The notes: a model not told the origin generated them from the letters alone. Shown: positions 28,579 to 39,392, counted from the stretch's first letter. The stretch is DNA of 64,000 nt from Massilia sp. Se16.2.3 (GCF_014171595.1 NZ_CP050451.1:1116001-1180000); one strand, 5' to 3'. Numbers and translations: made by a program.

Positions 28579-29457
28579 TCACTCCTTTGGATGTTCCTCG
28601 GCGGCGCCGTTGCGTTCCTCTTCGCGTTCCTCATCGCGTTCATCGAGCACTTCGAGTGCCCGCAGGCCGCGGCCGCCGAGGAAGAATTGTTTGATGAATG
28701 GGTGGTCCACCTCCACCACGTCGCGCGATGGCCCCACCGCCAGGACGTGTTTTTCGGCCAGGACCGCAATGCGCGAGGACAGCGCAAACAGCGTGTCGAG
28801 GTCGTGGGTGACCATGACGACAGTCAGTTTCAGCTCCCTGTGCAGCGCGTGGATCAGGGTCACGAAGGCGTCCGACGCGTCGGGGTCGAGGCCGGCGGTG
28901 GGCTCGTCCAGGAACAGCAGCCGGGGCTCCAGTGCCAGCGCGCGTGCCAGGGCCGCACGCTTGGTCATGCCGCCCGACAGGTCGGCCGGCATCTTGTTGG
29001 CGTGTTCGGCGCCCAGGCCCACCATGTCCATTTTCAGCAGCACGGCATCGCGGATGACGTCGTCGGGCAGCGCGCGCAGTTCGCGCATCGGCAAGGCGAT
29101 GTTGTCGAACACGGTCAGCGCCGAATACAACGCGCCCTGCTGGAACAGCATGCCCCAATGGTTGCGCATGCGCTGGAGCTGCTCGGGACCGGCCTCGCTG
29201 ATGTCTTCGCCGAACACGCGCACGCAACCCCGCGTAGGGCGCTCCAGGCCCAGCATCTGGCGCAGCAGCACGGTCTTGCCGGTCCCCGAACCGCCGACGA
29301 TGGAGAGGATTTCGCCCGAATAGATTTCCAGGTTCAGGTCCTGGTGCACCACGGTCTTGCCGAACTTGGTCCACAGGTTGCGGATCTCGACCACCGGCGG
29401 ACCGACGTCCTCCTCGGGCTTGCGGTTGAGCTCTTGTGTGCGCTGGTTCTCCGCCAT
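28579..29457 (-). CDS. ABC transporter ATP-binding protein (MlaF-like)
   Basis: This 292-residue ATPase of the MCE lipid transporter contains Walker A GGSGTGKTVLL, signature LSGGMTKRAALARAL, Walker B LLFLDEPTAGLDP and the switch H in VTHDLD. LSGGM is typical of Mla/Mce-linked ATPases. The start ATG overlaps the permease stop (TGATG) and its own stop adjoins the MCE start, so the four genes form one operon. A charged C-terminal tail (RDEEREEERNGAAEE) is an extension. Confidence 0.95.
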   Translation of the reverse strand: MAENQRTQELNRKPEEDVGPPVVEIRNLWTKFGKTVVHQDLNLEIYSGEILSIVGGSGTGKTVLLRQMLGLERPTRGCVRVFGEDISEAGPEQLQRMRNHWGMLFQQGALYSALTVFDNIALPMRELRALPDDVIRDAVLLKMDMVGLGAEHANKMPADLSGGMTKRAALARALALEPRLLFLDEPTAGLDPDASDAFVTLIHALHRELKLTVVMVTHDLDTLFALSSRIAVLAEKHVLAVGPSRDVVEVDHPFIKQFFLGGRGLRALEVLDERDEEREEERNGAAEEHPKE

Positions 29458-30590
29458 CAGAAGCCGACCCCGTTGAAGATGATGGCGAAGACCGCATCGG
29501 CCAGGATCACCACGGTGATGGCCGTCACCACCGAGGTGGTGGTGCCGCGCCCGAGGCTTTCCGTGTTCGGCTTGATGCGCAGGCCGAAGTGGCAGGACAA
29601 CAGCGCGATCAGCATGCCGAAAGCCACGCCTTTCAGCAGGCCGATGGTGTAGTTCACCAGCGGCACCGCGTCCGGCAGCTTCTGCAGGAAGTAGCGCGCC
29701 GACAGCCCTAGTTCGATCTTGGCCGATACCATGCCGCCGATCAGCGCCATGGCGTCGGTCCACACCACCAGCAAGGGCATCGAGACCGCCAGCGCCACCA
29801 CCTTTGGCATGATCAGGCGATAGCCATGCGAGATGCCCATCACCAGCATGGCGTCGAGTTCCTCGGTGACCTTCATCACGCCCAGCTGGGCCGTGATCGA
29901 GGAGCCCGAGCGGCCCGCCACCAGGATCGCCGCCAGCAGCGGCCCGAGCTCGCGGATGACGCTCATGCCCAGCAGGTTGACCACGAAGATGTCGCCGCCG
30001 AGCATGCGCAGCTGCTGCGCCGCCAGGTAGGCAAACACCACGCCGATCAGGAAGCCGACCAGCGCCGTGATGCCCAGGGCCTGCACCCCGGAGTGGTAGA
30101 TATTGGCGGAGATTTCGCGCCAGGGCCCGGTATTCGGACGGCGGATGAAGCGTCCCAGGTCCTGGACCAGGCGGCCGATCAGTTCGACGAAACCGTGCAG
30201 GTGTTCGAAGAAGTTGAGCAGGCCGGCGCCGAGCGCGATGATCCAGTTCAGCGGGCTAATCCTGGCACGCGGCAAGTTGTGGCGGCTGGCCTTCTCGATG
30301 CGGGCGAACAGTTCTTCCTGGCGCGGATTGAGCTGCAGTCTGGCGGGGCGCTTCTTGCCCCAGGCATTCCAGAGCATCTGGGCGCCGATGTGGTCGATGC
30401 TGGCCACTTCGGTCAGGTCCCAGTCGAGCGAGGACTTGTTCTTGAGGCCTGCCAGCGTGCGGTTAATACGCTTGAGCATGCCTTTCTGGCTCAGCGCGTG
30501 CACCTGCCAGACCCCGCTCGCCATGACAGATTGCGCCGCGCCGCCGGCGGAAGGTCGAATCGTCAATATTGGCGTATTTTCAATCTGCAT
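29457..30590 (-). CDS. ABC transporter permease, MlaE family, with N-terminal STAS domain
   Basis: The 377-residue product fuses an N-terminal STAS-like domain (about 1-100: WDLTEVASIDHIGAQMLWNAW) to an MlaE permease (about 110-377). The permease shows the conserved GVQALGITALVGFLIGVVF, VIRELGPLLAAILVAGRSG and MKVTEELDAMLVMG signatures. In E. coli the STAS part (MlaB) is a separate protein; here it is in one chain. It is the first gene of the MCE operon, and a lipid-transport role is inferred from the family. Confidence 0.93.
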   Translation of the reverse strand: MQIENTPILTIRPSAGGAAQSVMASGVWQVHALSQKGMLKRINRTLAGLKNKSSLDWDLTEVASIDHIGAQMLWNAWGKKRPARLQLNPRQEELFARIEKASRHNLPRARISPLNWIIALGAGLLNFFEHLHGFVELIGRLVQDLGRFIRRPNTGPWREISANIYHSGVQALGITALVGFLIGVVFAYLAAQQLRMLGGDIFVVNLLGMSVIRELGPLLAAILVAGRSGSSITAQLGVMKVTEELDAMLVMGISHGYRLIMPKVVALAVSMPLLVVWTDAMALIGGMVSAKIELGLSARYFLQKLPDAVPLVNYTIGLLKGVAFGMLIALLSCHFGLRIKPNTESLGRGTTTSVVTAITVVILADAVFAIIFNGVGF

Positions 30591-30645
30591 TGTTGCAGTG
30601 TAAAAGGAATTTGCCGACTCTGCATTGAGGGTCCCCCTAGCGTGC

Positions 30646-32163
30646 TCAGGCTGCCAGGTGGCGTACCTGGCGTGCCGGTGCCGCGACCGCGGCGGCCGCC
30701 GTCGTCTTGTCCCGGGCGTGGCGCTCCTGCGCCTTGGCGCCGGCGTCGATGCTGCCGGCGTAGTCGCTCGCCACCAGCGCCTGCGCTGCCTCGCGTCCCA
30801 TACCCGTCACCTGCAGCCACTCGACCACCAGCTTGGCCAGCTTGTCGAGGGCGATGCGGTGGGTGGCGTCGAGTTTCGTGTACAGCCAGTCGGAGAAGGC
30901 CATGAAGTTCTCGAACGGCCGCGCGCCCAGCAATTCCTTGACCGTGTGCGCGAAGCGGCCCGAGTTCGCCACCAGGTCCCAGTAACGGGCAAAGCGCACC
31001 AGGCGCTGCATGGTCGCAAAATCGATCAGGCTGGTGGCCAGCACGGTGTAGGGCGGATACGGGTCGTAGACCATCGCGTAGGGCCCGGTGTGGCGGATGA
31101 TCGGCGTGCCGCGCAGGCGTTTTAGTATGCCGAACTGGATCTCGTGCGCACCGAGGCCCACCAGCTGGTCGAAGCCGCGCGCGAAGCTCGGCACGTCCTC
31201 GCCCGGCAGGCCGGCGATCAGGTCCACGTGCAGGTGGGCCTGCGAGTGTTCGCAGAGCCAGCGGATGTTCTCGGCCGCCTTCTCGTTGTTCTGGCGCCGG
31301 CTCACCAATGCCTGCACCTCGGGATTGAAACTCTGGATGCCGATCTCGAACTGCAGCGCGCCCGCCGGAAACTGGGCGATGGTTTGCTTCAGCGCTTCGG
31401 GCAGGTGGTCGGGTACCAGCTCGAAGTGGGCATAGACCGGGTCGTCAGGGTTCGCCGCGAGCTTCTCCAGGAAGAAGCCCATGATCCGTTGGCTGGTCTT
31501 GACGTTCAGGTTGAAGGTGCGGTCGACGAACTTGAACAGGCGCGCGCCGCGGGCGTACAGCGATTCCAGCTCGGCGAGGAAGGCATCGAGCGGGAAGGGC
31601 CAGGCCGTCTTGTCGAGGGAGGACAGGCAGAATTCGCATTTAAAAGGGCAACCGCGCGAGGCTTCGACATAGATCGTACGGTGCGCAATATCCTCCGCAC
31701 TATATAAAGAGTAGGGCAGGGCGATCTCGGCGATCGGCGGCTGCACGCCGGTATGGGTCTTCATCAGCGGCTTGGGGCCGTGCAGGATCTCGGCGCACAG
31801 CTTCGGGAAGGTGATATCTCCCCAGCCGGTGACGACGTAGTCGGCCAGGCGGCAGATTTCCTGCTCATTGGTTTCGAACGATACCTCCGGTCCGCCCAGC
31901 ACGATCGTCACCTCGGGGGCGACGCGCTTCAACATGGCGACGATCTTCGTCGTTTCCTCGACGTTCCAGATATACACGCCGAAGCCGATGATGCGCGGAC
32001 GCGTTGCCAGCAGGCGTTCGACGACCTCGGTGGTCTTGGCGCCGATCACGAATTCCTGGATGCGGGTCGTGGCGGCTAAGGGCCCCATGTTCGCCAGCAG
32101 GTAGCGCAGTCCCAGCGAAGCGTGGGCATAGCGGGCGTTCAGGGTGGAAAGGAGGATCGTCAT
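30646..32163 (-). CDS. B12-binding-domain radical SAM protein (DUF4080 type)
   Basis: The 505-residue product has an N-terminal cobalamin-binding-like Rossmann domain (about 1-130: IIGFGVYIWNVEET, EVTIVLGGPEVSFE) and a radical SAM domain with the cluster motif C172-x3-C176-x2-C179 (GCPFKCEFC). The barrel continues with FEIGIQSFNPEV and HVDLIAGLPGED. An Ala-rich C-terminal tail follows. Reaction and substrate are unknown. It is transcribed toward the MCE operon but 55 bp apart from it. Confidence 0.92.
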   Translation of the reverse strand: MTILLSTLNARYAHASLGLRYLLANMGPLAATTRIQEFVIGAKTTEVVERLLATRPRIIGFGVYIWNVEETTKIVAMLKRVAPEVTIVLGGPEVSFETNEQEICRLADYVVTGWGDITFPKLCAEILHGPKPLMKTHTGVQPPIAEIALPYSLYSAEDIAHRTIYVEASRGCPFKCEFCLSSLDKTAWPFPLDAFLAELESLYARGARLFKFVDRTFNLNVKTSQRIMGFFLEKLAANPDDPVYAHFELVPDHLPEALKQTIAQFPAGALQFEIGIQSFNPEVQALVSRRQNNEKAAENIRWLCEHSQAHLHVDLIAGLPGEDVPSFARGFDQLVGLGAHEIQFGILKRLRGTPIIRHTGPYAMVYDPYPPYTVLATSLIDFATMQRLVRFARYWDLVANSGRFAHTVKELLGARPFENFMAFSDWLYTKLDATHRIALDKLAKLVVEWLQVTGMGREAAQALVASDYAGSIDAGAKAQERHARDKTTAAAAVAAPARQVRHLAA

Positions 32164-32314
32164 GGGGGAAGGAAGAGGGAGGGAAACGGCAAAGGGAGCA
32201 TTTTACGCGTCCGCGACGCAATCGGGGCTGGCGCCGGCCGATATTGCCTGTTAGAATGCACGCCGGAATTCAGGGATCTGTTGCCCCGTTGTGGAACAGA
32301 CGCCCAGCAAGTCA

Positions 32315-32429
32315 TGCCTGATGACCATAGCAAGTCGGTCCCACCCCTTCCCATCCCGAACAGGACCGTGAAACGACTTTGCGCCGATGATAGTGCTGCA
32401 ACCAGTGTGAAAGTAGGTTATCGTCAGGC
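32315..32429 (+). rRNA. rrf: Orphan 5S rRNA outside any rRNA operon
   Basis: The 115-nt sequence starting TGCCTGATGA and ending TATCGTCAGGC appears identical over its length to the 5S genes at 42671 and 50129. No 16S or 23S lies within 5 kb upstream; its neighbours are the radical SAM gene (divergent) and a YbjQ gene. A strong terminator follows at once. A TAGAAT box at 32252-32257 could be a -10, but no good -35 is seen. Confidence 0.93.
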
Positions 32430-32445
32430 TAGTTATAAAGAAAAG

Positions 32446-32473
32446 CCCCGGCCCGTGTGCCGGGGTTTTTTTT
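32446..32473 (+). terminator. Rho-independent terminator after the orphan 5S gene
   Basis: CCCCGGC (32446-32452) pairs with GCCGGGG (32459-32465) and is followed by eight T. Its sequence differs from the terminators of rrnA and rrnB. Confidence 0.9.
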
Positions 32474-32677
32474 CGCCTGCCGCCTGCACAGGCCTGCCTC
32501 CCGGGCGACCGCCTCGCGCCGGCACGACGCTGGCGCTCGCCATTCCCATCCCCTTGCCGCGCCCGCCCACAACCACCGCGCGCTTTGTGCTCGTTACAAC
32601 AGGTTGCTTTCCATATTGCAATTATCAAAGAAGCATGCCTAGAATGCCCGCTCGGCCATTCTTCCTGAAAGCAGACC

Positions 32678-32992
32678 ATGTTCCTCAGTAATATCGAAAC
32701 CATTCCGGGCAAGACCATCACCGCGGCGCATGGCGTCGTTTCCGGCAGCACCGTGCGCGCCAAGCATGTCGGCCGCGACATCATGGCTGGCCTGAAGAAC
32801 ATCGTCGGCGGCGAACTGCGCGGCTATACCGAGCTGCTGGAAGAGTCGCGCGTGCAGGCGATCGAACGCATGAAGGCGCAAGCCCGGCAGATGGGCGCGA
32901 ACGCCATCGTCAACGTGCGCTTTTCGACCTCGTCGGTGGCAGTCGGCGCCGCCGAGATCTATGTCTACGGCACCGCGGTTACCGTGAGCTGA
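32678..32992 (+). CDS. YbjQ-family protein
   Basis: The 104-residue product matches the YbjQ (UPF0145) family: TIPGKTITAAHGVVSGSTVRAKHVGRDI (in parts), GGELRGYTELLEESR and the C-terminal GANAIVNVRFST. The family forms small pentameric rings of unknown function, sometimes labelled heavy-metal-binding. The next gene, a membrane-anchored relative, starts 1 bp after its stop (TGACATG), so the pair is coupled. Confidence 0.92.
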   Translation: MFLSNIETIPGKTITAAHGVVSGSTVRAKHVGRDIMAGLKNIVGGELRGYTELLEESRVQAIERMKAQARQMGANAIVNVRFSTSSVAVGAAEIYVYGTAVTVS

Positions 32993-32993
32993 C

Positions 32994-33467
32994 ATGGAAC
33001 TGATCTTCCTGCTGGTGTTCTGGGTTGTGCCGCTGGTGCTGGGGTACGTGTTCGGCCAGATGAACGAGAAGCGCCATTACCGCTCGATATACGCGCGCGA
33101 GAAAACCTGGCTGGCGCTGCCGACGACGGCAAGCCGCGTCCCTTTGAGCCCCGGCCAGCCCGTGCGCTGCGAGCTCGTCAGCGGCAGCGTTGTCGTCTCG
33201 GTCGACTATTTCAAGCGCGCCGCCGCGGCGCTGCGCAAGGTGGTCGGCGGCCCTGTGAAGTCCTATGAAAGCCTGCTCGACCGCGCCAAGCGCGAGGCCG
33301 TGCTGCGCCTGAAAGAAAGCTGCCCGGGCGCCCACGAGATCGTCAACCTGCGCCTGGAAACGGCCTCGCTGTCGAAGAACATGCAAGGCGCCATCGGGTC
33401 GGTGGAGGTGTTTGCCTTCGCGACCGCGCTGTATTTTGCCGAGCAGCCCGCCAGGCACGCGGCATGA
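32994..33467 (+). CDS. YbjQ-like protein with N-terminal membrane segment
   Basis: This 157-residue product opens with a hydrophobic stretch (LIFLLVFWVVPLVLGYVFG), then carries a diverged YbjQ-type domain (VVSVDYFKRAAAALRKVVGGPVKSYESLL, AHEIVNLRLETAS, VEVFAFATALYF). It looks like a membrane-tethered paralogue of the preceding gene. Its stop overlaps the start of the M48 protease gene (ATGA), implying a three-gene operon. Confidence 0.85.
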   Translation: MELIFLLVFWVVPLVLGYVFGQMNEKRHYRSIYAREKTWLALPTTASRVPLSPGQPVRCELVSGSVVVSVDYFKRAAAALRKVVGGPVKSYESLLDRAKREAVLRLKESCPGAHEIVNLRLETASLSKNMQGAIGSVEVFAFATALYFAEQPARHAA

Positions 33468-34287
33468 AATACACGCCCTCGCTGCCGGAACACAATGACA
33501 ATGTGACGCAGGAGCATCCGCTCGCGGATTTCCTGCGCATCCTGGCCGGCCTGGGCGTGCTGGCGCTGGCCGGTTTCTTCGTGCTCGGCCTGCTGATTGA
33601 CACCGTGGTCGACCACATGGATGCAGGCACCGAGGCCTCGCTCACGCGCATCATCGCCGAGAAGACCCCGGCCATGCCGCCAGGGGACCGCGGGGACGAC
33701 GCCCGTGTCGCACGCGTGCAGGCCCTGGCCGACAGCCTGCGCGCCTGCGCCGGCATCAGGGCCCGGCCACGCTCCGCTTGACCGATTCCACTGTGCCAAA
33801 CGCGGTGGTGGTGCCCGGCGGGACGATTTATGTCTTCGCAGGCTTGTTCGAGCACGTGCAGTCCGAAAACGGCCTGGCCTTCGTGCTGGCGCACGAGTTG
33901 TCGCACCTGGCCCACCGCGACCACCTGCGGGCGCTGGGACGCGGCATCGTGCTCTACGGCCTGGCAACGCTGGCGACCGGCGACGGTTCGGCCCTGGCCG
34001 GCGTGCTGGCGCCAGTGCAGCAGGCGGGCGAAGCGAGCTACTCGCGCGGACGTGAAGCGGCGGCCGACGCTACCGCCTTGCAGGTGCTGCAGTGCCGCTA
34101 TGGGCACGTCGGCGGCGCGACCGAATTCTTCGAATCGCTGCAGGAAAGCCACGACAGCGCCATCCCCGGCTCCCACTATTTCGCCTCGCACCCGCAAATG
34201 GGCGCGCGCATCGCGGCGATGCGGTCGGAGGCCGCCGCGGCGGGAATGAAGACGGGGGCGGTACGGCCGTTCGATACCTCGAAATAA
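33464..34287 (+). CDS. M48-family metalloprotease (frameshifted in this sequence)
   Basis: The first frame (33464-33781) has a membrane segment (LAGLGVLALAGFFVLGLLI) and then stops. The next frame, from about 33760, reads PATLRLTDSTVPNAVVVPGGTIYVFAGLFEH and contains the zinc site HELSHLAHRDH, with the third ligand region REAAADATALQ. Joining the frames by one base near 33745-33775 gives ~274 residues, a typical M48 (HtpX/BepA-like) layout. The substrate is unknown. Linkage to two YbjQ-type genes recalls co-occurrence of that family with proteases. Confidence 0.87.
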
Positions 34288-34481
34288 GGCCCCCAAGGCA
34301 AGCGCAGACGAGGCGCTCGATGGTCTATTGCTATCGTCCCTGATTGCACGATCGGTATCCGACGAGATGTCGCATGAAGCCGACAAGCCGGTACCGAACC
34401 CATCAAAATGAATAGGTTTGGAAAGTCCAGCCGCCATTCACACTGACTATCCGCATCAATATAGTGCAGCTCGCCCAAGAG

Positions 34482-34594
34482 CGCCTGACAAAGGTAAGGC
34501 CGCACGCGCGATGCGCGCGCCCTCCATAGCCGCGTTGGGCCGCCAGGCGTACTGTCTTCGTCGGCGCGCCTTGCTCTGAAGGTGTTGTCAGGCG
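34482..34594. repeat. attC-like inverted-repeat element, copy 1
   Basis: The 113-bp unit is bounded by CGCCTGACAA and TTGTCAGGCG (perfect 10-bp inverted repeat). It shares CCTCCAT, ACTGTCTTC and the TGAAGGT end with a second copy at 50877-51000. The rest of the gap between the M48 gene and 34657 shows no gene. Confidence 0.7.
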
Positions 34595-34656
34595 CGCTAA
34601 GCCAGGCGGCACCTGTTTTTCATCTCGCACGCGGCCCCGCCGCAGAAAGCGCCAAC

Positions 34657-37098
34657 ATGAAACGTCAGCCGGGCGGACACCGACGCCTTGTTTCCCTTTC
34701 CCTGCGGGCCGCGAGCGCGGCTGCCCTTGCCTTGTTGCTTGCCGGCTGTCATGGCGACCCGGACGACAAGGGTACGATCACGCCGCCCCCGCCAGTATCG
34801 CCGGCTCCGCGCATCAAGGTGGACCTTGCTCGCACAACCTACGGTGTGCCGCACGTGCGCGCGAACGATTTCCGCAGCCTCGGCTACGGACTGGCTTATG
34901 CCTATGCCCAGGACAACCTGTGCATGTTTGCCGATTCCGTGCTGACGGTGCGGGGCGAGCGCTCGTTCTTCTTCGGCGGCGACGCCAGGGCGCCGGTGCG
35001 CAGCGGCGACTCCTATGGTGCGGCCAGCGGCTTCATGGACCTCAAGAACGAAGACAGCGATTTCTTTTTCAAGGGCTATCTCGACATCGCCCAGCTGCGC
35101 GCCAGCTACGCCGCCGGTGCGGCCGAGCCGCGCGAACTGGTCGAGGGCTATGTCGAAGGCTACAACCGCTACGTGAAAAGCTTCGCGGGCCAATACCCGG
35201 CGGCATGCAACGGCGCCAAGTGGGTGCGCCCGATCACGGTCGACGACATGTACCTGGTGATGGCCGAAAAGGCCCTGCATGCGACCGGCCAGGTGTTCTC
35301 GAAAGAATTCGTCGCTGCCGGCCGCGCCGCCAGTACGCAGACCGTGGCAGCCCGCGCCAGGACCGGCAAGCTCGATCCAGCCTTCCTGCTGGCCCGCCTC
35401 GACCAGCTCGACCGCCAGGGTTTCGGCAGCAATGCGCTGGCGGTCGGCAAGGACTTGTCCAGCAACGGCCGCGGCCTGTTGCTGGGTAATCCGCATTACC
35501 CCTGGACCACGGCCGACCGCTTCTACCAGGCCCACCTGACCGTCCCCGGGCGCTACGATGCGATGGGCGTCATCATCGGCGGCATTCCCGCCATCGTCAT
35601 CGGCTTCAACCGCGACATCGCCTGGAGCCATACGGTGACGACGGCCGTGCACTTCACGACCTTCCGCCTCGCGCTCGATCCGCGCGACACCAGCGGCACC
35701 ACCTATCTGTATGACGGGCAGCCCGTCAAGATGACGTCGAAGACGGTCAGCGTCGACGTGCTGCAGGCCGATGGCTCCGTGGACAGGCGCAGCAAGACCT
35801 TCTGGTTCAGCCAGCAGGGCGCCGTCATCGTCAAGCCGGAGGCCGGCATGACCTGGACCGCCAGCGCCGCCTATGTGCTCGCCGATCCGAACCGCAACAA
35901 CACCCGCATGCTCGAGCAGTGGCTGGGCATTGGCACCGCCACCAGCGTGCAAGGCATCAAGGCTTCGCTCGACAAGACCGTCGGCCTGCCCTGGGTGAAT
36001 ACGGTGGCGGCCGACCGTAACGGCAACGCGCTGTATGCCGACGCCAGCGTCGTGCCGCACATGGCACCGCAAAAATTCGCTGGCGACTGCATGCTGCTGC
36101 AGGCGGCGCTGATGTTCGACGGCTCGCGCAGCAGCTGCGCCTGGGGGCTGGATGCGAACGCCCCCGCCGGTATCTTCTCGCCGGCGAACGGTCCGTGGTT
36201 GATCCGCAGCGATTACGTCGGCAATTCGAACGACAGCTACTGGCTGAGCAATCCGAAAGCCCTGTTGACCGGGCCGGCACCGTACGGCTTCTCGCCGCTG
36301 TACGGCCGCGTCGGCGTCGAGCAGTCGCTGCGTACCCGCATCGGTTTCAAGCAGTTCGAGGAACAGGCGGCGCAGCGCGGGAAGCTGGGCCTGGCCGACC
36401 TGCAGCAACTGGCCTTCGCCAACCGCCTGTATGCGGCCGAGCTGGTCCTGCCCGAGCTGCTTCCCGCCTGCTCCGGCAGCGCCGATGCCTTGTTGGCGCA
36501 GGCCTGTACCGTGTTGGGGGCCTGGGATCGCCATGTCGATATCGACAGCCGTGGTGCCGTGCTGTTCCGCGAGTTCTGGAACACGGCGGCCACCATTCCG
36601 AACAAATGGGCGGTACCGTTCAATCCGATCGATCCGGTCAATACGCCGTCCGGCGTGGCGCCGGCCGCCATCCCGGCCATGCTCACAGCACTCAGGAACA
36701 CGGCCACGAAACTGCAATCGATGGGCATTCCGCTCGACGGCCGCCTGGGCGACTACCAGACCGAAACCCGGAACGGCGTGCGCATTCCACTGCATGGCGG
36801 CATCGGTAACATCGACGGTTCTTATAACTCGCTGACGATGCGTACAGGCTTGACTGCTACCGGCTATAACGGCGTGCATTGGGGCGAAAGTTATATCCAG
36901 ACCGTGGGTTTTGACGACCAGGGACCGGTTGCCCAAGCGATGCTGACCTATGGGCAGTCGACTAATCCGGCGTCGCCGTATTACACGGACCAGACGAATG
37001 TATTCTCCCGCAAGGGGTGGCCGGTGCTGCCGTTTAGCGAGGAGAAGATCCGTAGCGACCCGGGCTACCAGGCGCAGACGCTGACGGCAGAGCAATAG
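34657..37098 (+). CDS. Penicillin acylase-family (Ntn hydrolase) lipoprotein
   Basis: The 813-residue precursor has a lipoprotein signal (LALLLAGC). It shows the usual alpha-linker-beta plan: TTYGVPHVRANDFRSLGYGLAYA near the start of the alpha chain, then FGSNALAVG, where S258 after Gly would be exposed by autocatalysis as the N-terminal nucleophile, then LLLGNPHYPW and IAWSHTVTTA of the beta chain. The family includes aculeacin, penicillin G and N-acyl-homoserine-lactone acylases; PvdQ-like activity is possible but not shown. The frame is open upstream into the repeat, but ATG 34657 precedes the signal peptide. Confidence 0.9.
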   Translation: MKRQPGGHRRLVSLSLRAASAAALALLLAGCHGDPDDKGTITPPPPVSPAPRIKVDLARTTYGVPHVRANDFRSLGYGLAYAYAQDNLCMFADSVLTVRGERSFFFGGDARAPVRSGDSYGAASGFMDLKNEDSDFFFKGYLDIAQLRASYAAGAAEPRELVEGYVEGYNRYVKSFAGQYPAACNGAKWVRPITVDDMYLVMAEKALHATGQVFSKEFVAAGRAASTQTVAARARTGKLDPAFLLARLDQLDRQGFGSNALAVGKDLSSNGRGLLLGNPHYPWTTADRFYQAHLTVPGRYDAMGVIIGGIPAIVIGFNRDIAWSHTVTTAVHFTTFRLALDPRDTSGTTYLYDGQPVKMTSKTVSVDVLQADGSVDRRSKTFWFSQQGAVIVKPEAGMTWTASAAYVLADPNRNNTRMLEQWLGIGTATSVQGIKASLDKTVGLPWVNTVAADRNGNALYADASVVPHMAPQKFAGDCMLLQAALMFDGSRSSCAWGLDANAPAGIFSPANGPWLIRSDYVGNSNDSYWLSNPKALLTGPAPYGFSPLYGRVGVEQSLRTRIGFKQFEEQAAQRGKLGLADLQQLAFANRLYAAELVLPELLPACSGSADALLAQACTVLGAWDRHVDIDSRGAVLFREFWNTAATIPNKWAVPFNPIDPVNTPSGVAPAAIPAMLTALRNTATKLQSMGIPLDGRLGDYQTETRNGVRIPLHGGIGNIDGSYNSLTMRTGLTATGYNGVHWGESYIQTVGFDDQGPVAQAMLTYGQSTNPASPYYTDQTNVFSRKGWPVLPFSEEKIRSDPGYQAQTLTAEQ

Positions 37099-37179
37099 CG
37101 GAACAAGGGGAGTCGGCAGGAGGTGGCAGCTGCAAGGCAGCCACCTCTGTCTTTTTTTGGAGATTTTTTCGAAACGGTC

Positions 37180-37209
37180 TTGCGGACAGCTCATCGGCTT
37201 TGCTATGAT
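37180..37209 (+). promoter_or_regulatory. rrnA promoter P1
   Basis: TTGCGG and TATGAT are separated by 18 bp. The same spacing and -10 occur before rrnB and rrnC. Confidence 0.65.
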
Positions 37210-37315
37210 TCGCCTCCGCTTCGCAGCGTGTGTAGCTGAGTGAAAACTGCAACGAAATCAAGTAGTTGAGTTTGCAACAGCAAATACAGAAATCTGCGGT
37301 GAAGCAAAGAAGGGG

Positions 37316-37344
37316 TTGACGAAGATCGCGAAACACTGCATAAT
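37316..37344 (+). promoter_or_regulatory. rrnA promoter P2
   Basis: TTGACG (37316-37321) and CATAAT (37339-37344) are separated by 17 bp, an optimal sigma70 layout. Confidence 0.75.
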
Positions 37345-37408
37345 CTCACTTCTCTGCTGCTGACGAACAAAACGATTCGCGACAAAGCAGCAAGGCAGTA
37401 CCGAATAA

Positions 37409-37420
37409 AGTTCTTTAACA
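37409..37420 (+). promoter_or_regulatory. boxA antitermination site of rrnA leader
   Basis: AGTTCTTTAACA resembles the rRNA boxA bound by NusB/NusE. Equivalent sites lie at 39488-39499, 45124-45135 and 59024-59035. Confidence 0.7.
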
Positions 37421-37607
37421 ATTAACAGTCGATAAGTGTGGGCGTTTGATGAAGGTGCCAGCTGACTAGTTCAGCTGATTACTTAAATTATCAAATGTTC
37501 ACAAAAGTATTAAGCGTTGTCTCAGCAATGAGATAACGGTCAGTATCTTGAGTGAGCGACTCCGCTAGCAATAGCGGATGACACGAAAGTGTCAACAAGC
37601 AGAGATT

Positions 37608-39141
<1,534 letters not shown>

Positions 39142-39217
39142 GAGTAGCACCGGGAGCTAACGCTCCATCACCAAGCGTCCGCACTTATCGACTGTTGAAC
39201 AAGAAGAACACAGTTTC

Positions 39218-39294
39218 GGGGCTGTAGCTCAGCTGGTTAGAGCACCGTGTTGATAACGCGGGGGTCGTTGGTTCGAGTCCAACCAGCCCTACCA
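39218..39294 (+). tRNA. tRNA-Ile (anticodon GAT)
   Basis: The 77-nt cloverleaf has acceptor GGGGCTG with CAGCCCT (first pair G-U), D stem GCTC/GAGC, anticodon loop TTGATAA (GAT at 39252-39254), T stem GTTGG/CCAAC and encoded CCA. It lies in the 16S-23S spacer. Confidence 0.97.
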
Positions 39295-39316
39295 AGTTAT
39301 TGGAAGTATCCGATAA

Positions 39317-39392
39317 GGGGGATTAGCTCAGCTGGGAGAGCACCTGCTTTGCAAGCAGGGGGTCGTCGGTTCGATCCCGTCATCCTCCACCA
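39317..39392 (+). tRNA. tRNA-Ala (anticodon TGC)
   Basis: The 76-nt cloverleaf begins GGGGGATTAGCTC and ends CACCA, with anticodon loop TTTGCAA. It is the usual partner of tRNA-Ile in the rRNA spacer. Confidence 0.97.

Larger units (their letters stand above)
37099..37607 (+). other. rrnA leader region
   Basis: The 509-bp leader carries two promoters (37180 and 37316), boxA (37409-37420) and the 5' arm of the 16S processing stem (about 37425-37450), which is complementary to 39168-39198 in the spacer. No protein gene is recognised. The matching leaders of rrnB (44749-45322) and rrnC (58701-59222) have the same plan. Confidence 0.8.
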
